DNA of 64,000 nt from the NCBI RefSeq assembly GCF_028823635.1, contig NZ_JAPEHU010000001.1:372001-436000 (forward strand). The letters are read 5' to 3'. Each line of letters starts with the position of its first letter. The first letter of the stretch is position 1. Source of the stretch: Demequina sp. B12. GTDB taxonomy: Bacteria > Actinomycetota > Actinomycetes > Actinomycetales > Demequinaceae. Below are positions 58,951 through 64,000 of the stretch, piece after piece. The notes under the pieces are model-generated. The model did not search any database, was not told the origin of the DNA, and saw nothing but the letters and a program-made list of their open reading frames with translations. Both the position numbers and the translations under genes were made by a program.

Positions 58951-59188
58951 GAGTTCTTTACATCTCTCCTCGTGTCCTCCCGCCCGCTCCTCCCGCCCCT
59001 CCCCGTCAAATGGAGCCATCTTCCTGTTTTAGAGCGCCAAAACAACCAAATGGAGCCATTTGGCGGGGAAGAAGGGCCGCCGGACGGGGAAGAAGGGCCG
59101 CCGGGCCCAGGGGGGAGCGGGGGTCCAGGCCGGTCATGAACCGATGCGCGTAACAGGGGGGATACCTGAGCGCTCTAGGCTGGGTCGT
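58951..59188. repeat. Repeat-rich spacer upstream of the GMC oxidoreductase gene
   Basis: CAAATGGAGCCAT occurs at 59007-59019 and 59047-59059; the second is inside a perfect palindrome CCAAATGG-AG-CCATTTGG (59046-59063). Two 21-bp tandem units starting CGGGGAAGAAGGG follow directly (59064-59084, 59085-59105; 20 of 21 identical). These are operator-like, but no regulator is known. Confidence 0.65.
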
Positions 59189-61180
59189 ATGACAGGGGAG
59201 GTCAACCTCGCAACGTGGGCGGGGGCGGTGATGCCAGCCGGTGCATGGCCGTCGTCAGAGAACGACGACGTCGTGCGCCGTCTACGTATGGTGCTCGAAC
59301 ACGATCACCCCCAATGGGAAGAACGCCTGGCCGCGCTCGCGAACCGCATGGCACCCCACGACCTGGTGCACCACGCCGACGACCGCGACGTGCGCTGGTT
59401 CGCTGGACTCGTGGGCCAAGTAGCCGTCACCCACAAGAGTTCGTGGCGTGCCCTGGGCTGGACCCCGTCCGTGGAGCACATGCCCGAAGGCACCGATATC
59501 CCCGATGAGGTCGTGGCCGCAGTCGTGGACCGCCGCGGGCTCCTGGGACGGTACGACGCGATCGTGATCGGCTCCGGCGCAGGCGGCGGTGTTGCCGCCC
59601 AAGAGCTGTCCGAAGCAGGCCGCACCGTCCTGGTCGTGGAACGCGGAGGCGCCCCACCCACAGGCGAACTCGCCCGCGATCACCTGCGCTCACCCACCGC
59701 ACACAGCCGCGTGGGCACCCCTGACCCTGACCTCGTAGGCCCCAGCGATCCCCGGTGGGGAGCGAGCGCCTTTGGCCTGGGAGGTGGAACCCGCGTCTAC
59801 GGGGCCCAGGCGTGGCGTTTTGCCCCGCAAGACTTCGCGATGGCCAGCACGTACGGCGAGGTGGCGGACTCGGGCCTCGCGGACTGGCCCGTCAGTTACG
59901 ACGAGATGGAGCCTTACTACGCGCTCGCGGAGTTCGAGTGGGGAGTGAGCGGTGCCCCCGGCCCGCCCGGAACTGAAGGCCACCGGTCCGTGCCGTTCCC
60001 GCTGCCGCCTTTGCCGCGAACCAAGCCGGCATCGGCCCTCCTGGCGGGGGCGGAGAAGCTGGGCTGGCGCACGCTCCCTACGCCCATGCTGATCAACTCT
60101 GAGCCGTATCGAGGCCGCGCAGCGTGTGTCCGATGCTCGCAGTGCTTGGGTTTCGCCTGCCCGGTGGGCGCGAAGGCCGGGTCGCAGAACACGGCGTTGT
60201 GGAGGGCGTCCCGAACGGGGCGGACCAGTTTTGTGTTGAGTGCGCGGGTGGTGGAGTTGGTGACCACCAAGGACGGCACCGTGACGGGCGCGCTAATCCG
60301 TGGCGTTGACGATCAGGGGCCGTGGGAGCGGCGCATTGATGCCGACGAGATCGTCATTGCGGCTGGTGCGGTGGAGAGTGCGCGGCTGCTGTTGTCCTCG
60401 CGGTCTGCGGCACATCCCCATGGCCTGGGCAATGGTCGCGACCAGGTGGGCCGCTACCTGCAAGGGCAGGCGCAGGTGGGCGCCATCGGGATTTTTGAAG
60501 ATGCGGTCACGGACCTCTTGGGACCGGGCGCGGGTATCGCCACCGCGGACTTCCGGCACGGAAACGCGGGCCTCACGGGTGGCGGAATCCTCACCAACGA
60601 CTATGTCCCCACGCCAGCGTCGGCGTTGCGTCAACTCCAGGGTGCGGGACTGCTGCCGTTCGCTGGGCCCGATCTGATGCCACGTTTTGCTCGGCTTCTG
60701 CCGCGTCTGCAGCGCATCATGGCTACCGCTCATGAAGTTCCTATGGCCGATGCCAGGGTCACTTTGGACATTCGGGTGAAGGACGAGTGGGGGATTCCCA
60801 TTCCGCGGTTGCATGGCGATCTGCATGCGGAAGATGTGAAGACTCGTAACTTCCTCTCGGGCAAGGCGGCGCGATGGCTGCATGAGGCGGGCGCGTCTCA
60901 GGTGGTGCGCATTGATCCGCGCAGTGGTGCGGGCGGTCCGGTGGTGAGCCGGTTCCAGGCGGGCACTGCACGTATGGGAACGGATGAGGGTTCATCAGTG
61001 GTGGACCCGTGGGGCCGGTTGTGGGGGCACGCCAATGTGCGCGTGGTGGACGCTGCCACTCACGTGTCTAATGGTGGTGCAACGCCGGTGTTGACGACGG
61101 TCGCGAACGCATACCGAGTGATGGCGGACATGGTGGGTGCGTCCAAGGATGAAGATGGGTTCGACTCCAGCATCTTTTGA
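59189..61180 (+). CDS. GMC-family FAD oxidoreductase
   Basis: 663 residues. FAD-binding GSGAGGGVAAQELSEAG (~127-143); a cysteine cluster CVRCSQCLGFAC (~313-324) typical of gluconate/fructose dehydrogenase-like GMC members; and the C-terminal catalytic region GTARMGTD ... HVSNGGATPVLTTVANAYR with the active-site pair. A helical N-terminal domain (1-~110) resembles gluconate-2-dehydrogenase subunit 3 fused in. TAGGCT ends 8 nt before the ATG: probably leaderless. Substrate (sugar, alcohol or sterol) unknown. Confidence 0.88.
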   Translation: MTGEVNLATWAGAVMPAGAWPSSENDDVVRRLRMVLEHDHPQWEERLAALANRMAPHDLVHHADDRDVRWFAGLVGQVAVTHKSSWRALGWTPSVEHMPEGTDIPDEVVAAVVDRRGLLGRYDAIVIGSGAGGGVAAQELSEAGRTVLVVERGGAPPTGELARDHLRSPTAHSRVGTPDPDLVGPSDPRWGASAFGLGGGTRVYGAQAWRFAPQDFAMASTYGEVADSGLADWPVSYDEMEPYYALAEFEWGVSGAPGPPGTEGHRSVPFPLPPLPRTKPASALLAGAEKLGWRTLPTPMLINSEPYRGRAACVRCSQCLGFACPVGAKAGSQNTALWRASRTGRTSFVLSARVVELVTTKDGTVTGALIRGVDDQGPWERRIDADEIVIAAGAVESARLLLSSRSAAHPHGLGNGRDQVGRYLQGQAQVGAIGIFEDAVTDLLGPGAGIATADFRHGNAGLTGGGILTNDYVPTPASALRQLQGAGLLPFAGPDLMPRFARLLPRLQRIMATAHEVPMADARVTLDIRVKDEWGIPIPRLHGDLHAEDVKTRNFLSGKAARWLHEAGASQVVRIDPRSGAGGPVVSRFQAGTARMGTDEGSSVVDPWGRLWGHANVRVVDAATHVSNGGATPVLTTVANAYRVMADMVGASKDEDGFDSSIF

Positions 61181-61246
61181 CGGGTGACATTCGCCACGCC
61201 TGAACAGATCAGGAATGGTTGACGTCTCCACTGTGTTGCGTGGGGC

Positions 61247-61912
61247 GTGACTTCAGAGAGCCTCCCCGCCCAGACCACCGCACCCGCTCCCGTGACCGTT
61301 GACGTGTGGGCGGACATCGTGTGCCCGTTTTGCTACATCGGGGAAGCACGCCTTCGCAAGGCAGCTGATCCTGCCGTGGTGATTCACCCCCGAGCCTTCC
61401 AACTCAACCCGGACGGTGGCGAACGCGAGTCCGTCATGAGCTACCTGGCACGCAAGTTTGGTTCCACGGAGGAGCAGGTGCGGGAATCTCAGCAGCGCAT
61501 CGTGGACTTGGCGCGGGCTGAAGGTCTGCCGTTCACGAACGACCGTGTGGTGGGTGACACGATGAACTCGCACCGGCTGGTGTTGGCCGCGCTCGGTGAG
61601 GGCGGGCCGGCGCTAGCGCTGGACGTGCGTGAAGCGATCCAGCGCGGCCACTTTGGTGGCACGCTCGACATCACTGACGCCGATGCGCTCGTTGACACCG
61701 CCGTGAAGGTGGGCTTGGACGTGGACCTGGCTCGCGCGGCGATCGACAACGACGACCTTGCCCAGTTGGTGCGGGCGGAACACCAGCAGGCCTCGCAAAT
61801 GGGTGCCACAGGGGTGCCGTTCACTGTGGTGGGAGAGCGCTTTGGCATCCCCGGCATGGTGGAGACGGATCAGTATGCGGAGGTCATTGCGCGCGTGCGT
61901 GAAGCCCACTAG
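61247..61912 (+). CDS. DsbA-family (FrnE-like) oxidoreductase
   Basis: 221 residues; WADIVCPFCYIGEARL carries the CPFC active site (Cys26, Cys29) and VPFTVVGERFGIPGM the cis-Pro loop. FrnE-like proteins lack a signal peptide and act in the cytoplasm. GTG start 61247. Ordinary core gene. Confidence 0.9.
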   Translation: MTSESLPAQTTAPAPVTVDVWADIVCPFCYIGEARLRKAADPAVVIHPRAFQLNPDGGERESVMSYLARKFGSTEEQVRESQQRIVDLARAEGLPFTNDRVVGDTMNSHRLVLAALGEGGPALALDVREAIQRGHFGGTLDITDADALVDTAVKVGLDVDLARAAIDNDDLAQLVRAEHQQASQMGATGVPFTVVGERFGIPGMVETDQYAEVIARVREAH

Positions 61913-61938
61913 CCCTGGCCGTAGATACTCGGCGGTGT

Positions 61939-62607
61939 TCAGTGCGCGTGATGCGCCTGGCCGTCGATCATTGTCACAACCCGGGAGAACCGTTCCACAT
62001 GGCGCTGCTCATGCGTCACCAACACGGTGGCGCATGAGCGGTCCGCTGTTTGCTGGGCAATCACATCGATCACCGCATCCCCACGTTGCATATCGAGAGC
62101 ACTGGTGGGTTCATCCACCAGGAGCACCTGCGGCGCTGCCGCAAGAGCGCGAGCAAGACTGACACGTTGACGTTGGCCCCCAGATAGCGCCTGAGGAAGC
62201 CGATGCGCCAAGGCCGCGACACCCACTGCGTCCAGGAGTTCCATGGCATAGGCCACGGGAACCACCGGGCCACCGCTCATCCGGGACACAATGCGTACCT
62301 GTTCCACGACGGTGAGAGTGGGGATGAGTTGGGGCTGCTGAAACATGATTCCCACCTGGGTACGGCGAATCCTGTCCACCTCATCGTGAGGGAGGGCTGC
62401 CAGATCATCAGAGCCGATGCGCACCGTTCCAGAGTCCGGCTGCGTCAGCCCAGCAGCAACAGATAGCAGGCTGGATTTTCCGGAGCCCGATGCCCCTGTC
62501 ACTACCGTGACCTGCCCCGGCTCCGCGGTAAAGGACACACGGTCCAGTGCGGTGACCTGCGAGGTGCCGTCGGGATACGTCAGGGTGACGTCGGTCAGTG
62601 TGATCAT
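61939..62607 (-). CDS. ABC transporter ATPase (LolD/MacB-like)
   Basis: 222 residues: Walker A GASGSGKSS (~40-48), Q-loop MFQQPQLIPTLT, signature LSGGQRQRVSLARALA, Walker B VLLVDEPTSALD, H-loop VTHE. Pairs with the FtsX-type permease by a 4-nt overlap. The C-terminal QAHHAH might bind metal, but this is speculative. Confidence 0.93.
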   Translation of the reverse strand: MITLTDVTLTYPDGTSQVTALDRVSFTAEPGQVTVVTGASGSGKSSLLSVAAGLTQPDSGTVRIGSDDLAALPHDEVDRIRRTQVGIMFQQPQLIPTLTVVEQVRIVSRMSGGPVVPVAYAMELLDAVGVAALAHRLPQALSGGQRQRVSLARALAAAPQVLLVDEPTSALDMQRGDAVIDVIAQQTADRSCATVLVTHEQRHVERFSRVVTMIDGQAHHAH

Positions 62608-63650
62608 GACAAAGCTCCAAGTGCGTTCAGCGGGTTGACCCTGGTGACAGAGCGGGTGGCAAGTGCCGATCCGGCAAGGGCGAGTAGCGCGACAATGACG
62701 GCAGGCAGGGCGATGGTCCACGGGGAGACCACCACCGGAAGGGCGGCGCCAGCCAGCGCAATCCCACCCACTGCCAGCGCAACTCCACCCACAGTGCCGA
62801 TGGTGACAACGATGGCCGCCTGGCTCATGGCATCTCGCTTGAGCCGCTGCCGCGGGACACCCAGGGCCCGCAAAATAGTGAGTGCGGGAGTTCGCTGCGT
62901 GGTCCACACCATGAAGAAGGCTCCGGTGACCACTGCGCTGATGACGACCAACATGCCAATGATGAGTGTCAAGGAGCCCACCTCGCCCTTGAACGACGGC
63001 ACCGCAAGCATCGACTCCACTGTCGATAGCGCCGCCGTGTCACTGAGATCGCCGATGGTGTTCCACTCGGGAGCGCCCCAGACCAGCAGTGCAGACGGCT
63101 CTGCATGCAACATTCCAGAGCTTGCAGCTGCGTCCCGTGGAACGAACACCACAGGCATATGGCCATGGGATGCGTGACCCGCAGGCTCACCCACAGTCCA
63201 CTCGTGTCCCGCAATCATGACGCGATCGCCTTGGTCCACGCCCAGGTCCTCCATCGCTGCATCGGACAAGCTCACTGTGCCGTCGGTGGGAGTAGCACCC
63301 ACCCCTGCGGGCAGCGCAAAGACAGCGACCGACTGAGCAGTGCCGCCAGCTGAGGCGGGTACAACCACCACATCGAGTGCCGCAGTGTCCGTCACCCCGT
63401 CAGCATTAGCCCAGGTATCGACCTGGGCAGCGGTCAATGCTGACTCGTTGAAGGTGACCTCAACCGATGCGGGACCACTGAGGACCACTCGGTCCCCAGG
63501 CAAGTTCGCCACAGCAGATACCGACTCGGCCCCCAGGCCAGCGGTCAGCGCCGAGAGGAACGACACCAGCATCGATACGAGCGCCACAATCCCTGCGAGC
63601 AACGCAAATCGCAGTGGTGCCCTGCGGATTTCTGACCAGGCGAGCGCCAT
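62604..63650 (-). CDS. ABC transporter permease, FtsX/MacB type
   Basis: 348 residues: one TM near the N-terminus (FALLAGIVALVSMLVSFLSAL), a large extracytoplasmic domain (~45-215) and three TM helices at the C-terminus, with the VNPLNALGALS tail typical of the family. Start 63650 (MALAWSEIRRAPLRF) is selected because GGAGG (63656-63660) lies 5 nt upstream; longer starts lack one. Confidence 0.88.
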   Translation of the reverse strand: MALAWSEIRRAPLRFALLAGIVALVSMLVSFLSALTAGLGAESVSAVANLPGDRVVLSGPASVEVTFNESALTAAQVDTWANADGVTDTAALDVVVVPASAGGTAQSVAVFALPAGVGATPTDGTVSLSDAAMEDLGVDQGDRVMIAGHEWTVGEPAGHASHGHMPVVFVPRDAAASSGMLHAEPSALLVWGAPEWNTIGDLSDTAALSTVESMLAVPSFKGEVGSLTLIIGMLVVISAVVTGAFFMVWTTQRTPALTILRALGVPRQRLKRDAMSQAAIVVTIGTVGGVALAVGGIALAGAALPVVVSPWTIALPAVIVALLALAGSALATRSVTRVNPLNALGALS

Positions 63651-63802
63651 GAATGCCTCCAAAGTTTCGGTGACTTCCATGCTGGCAACGGTCCAGAACT
63701 GAGGCATCGGCCATGCGGCCACATTTTGCCTCCAAGAGGAGTGACGTTGACGTCCAACTTTCGGTTGATGCGTCACACCGGTAGGCACGTCACAATGACA
63801 AG

Positions 63803-64000
63803 GTGGACACCACATTGCGGCCTGTCGCGGCAACCCTGCGGATAGGGCTGCATGGCATCGTCGCTGCCCTCTGTGGTGTGGTGATCGCCCGCGCGTGGAT
63901 ATCTACACCTCACGTTCCGTGGCCGGCCATCCTTGGGGTGGCACTTGTCGCAGCGATCTATGCGGGTGGAGGCTGGGCGCTGCGGCGCGGCTGGGTGACA
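63803..64000 (+). CDS. N-terminal part of a membrane protein (possibly a sensor kinase), truncated by window end
   Basis: GTG 63803 opens a frame still open at the window end (66 codons) with two TM helices (IVAALCGVVIARAW, WPAILGVALVAAIYAGGGW). CACAAT (63791-63796) lies 6 nt upstream, suggesting a leaderless mRNA. Divergent from the ABC operon. A histidine kinase is a common neighbour of such ABC pairs, but nothing here proves it. Confidence 0.5.
   Translation, partial: MDTTLRPVAATLRIGLHGIVAALCGVVIARAWISTPHVPWPAILGVALVAAIYAGGGWALRRGWVT

Noticed and set aside
1-64000. CRISPR array, rRNA genes or integrase-flanked prophage
   Set aside because: No regular spacer-repeat arrays, no rRNA sequence and no integrase or structural phage genes were seen. 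The single tRNA at 49.9 kb has no repeat of its 3' end at the island borders that I could find.

Overview
The window is high-G+C chromosomal DNA from an actinobacterium, most likely of the order Micrococcales. The reasons are the rpsF-ssb-rpsR-rplI-dnaB order, a cysteine-free bS18 of the Micrococcales type, many genes with a -10-like hexamer only 6-10 nt before the start codon (probable leaderless mRNAs), a SigE-family ECF factor, a CopD-CtaG fusion, and DUF4333, DUF4190 and DUF6458 proteins. A cell-wall gene set (class A PBP, FemX-like transferase, ATP-grasp ligase) at the left end would fit a genus with a branched interpeptide bridge, such as Demequina or Cellulomonas relatives. The genus is a guess.

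Layout. 0-5 kb: peptidoglycan synthesis and cross-bridge genes. 5-8.7 kb: the ribosomal protein/ssb operon, a 620-bp spacer with a DnaA-box cluster, and the replicative helicase dnaB. 8.8-12.2 kb: an envelope redox and metal block, with a thioredoxin-like lipoprotein, a CcdA-like membrane protein, and an AztD-like zinc metallochaperone lipoprotein behind a Fur/Zur-type palindrome. 12.3-23.2 kb: an accessory defence island with a divergent type II restriction-modification pair, a coupled YjzC-like/38-residue zinc-ribbon pair, a three-gene ABC-3C conflict operon with a possible fourth small leading gene, a small gene interrupted at codon 3, a chimeric methyltransferase/zinc-ribbon protein, and two small genes of unknown function.

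23.3-26.7 kb: an LPG-synthase-like flippase with a degenerate kinase-like segment, and a CPBP protease. 26.7-29.9 kb: a second accessory stretch with a secreted-protein gene split by an in-frame TGA and the decayed remains of an IS3-family element. 29.9-49.6 kb is core metabolism and envelope: ECF sigma/anti-sigma, purB, a WXG-like/hydrolase pair, holin-like protein, hisC/pat aminotransferase, teichoic-acid-type ABC exporter, a complete branched-chain keto-acid dehydrogenase E1a-E1b-E2 operon, AlkZ-like protein, CopD-CtaG, MarR with divergent NmrA-like and co-transcribed DoxX genes, and UDP-glucose pyrophosphorylase. 49.9-64 kb: a tRNA-Gly(CCC), aldose epimerase, LURP-one protein, MFS exporter, two quinone-oxidoreductase-like dehydrogenases in an operon, an XRE-regulated membrane-protein operon, GMC oxidoreductase, FrnE-like DsbA, an ABC exporter pair, and the start of a further membrane protein.

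The main system is the 12.3-23 kb island. By eye the octamer GCATCGGC (either strand) occurs about 47 times in the window, in every reading frame and in spacers, but only once between about 13 and 24.4 kb and not at all between 26.7 and 30.7 kb. That pattern marks these two stretches as foreign and suggests the octamer is a selected native DNA motif. Three separate clusters of DnaA-box-like 9-mers (7.2, 15.85 and 44.65 kb) are a second unexplained chromosome-level feature.
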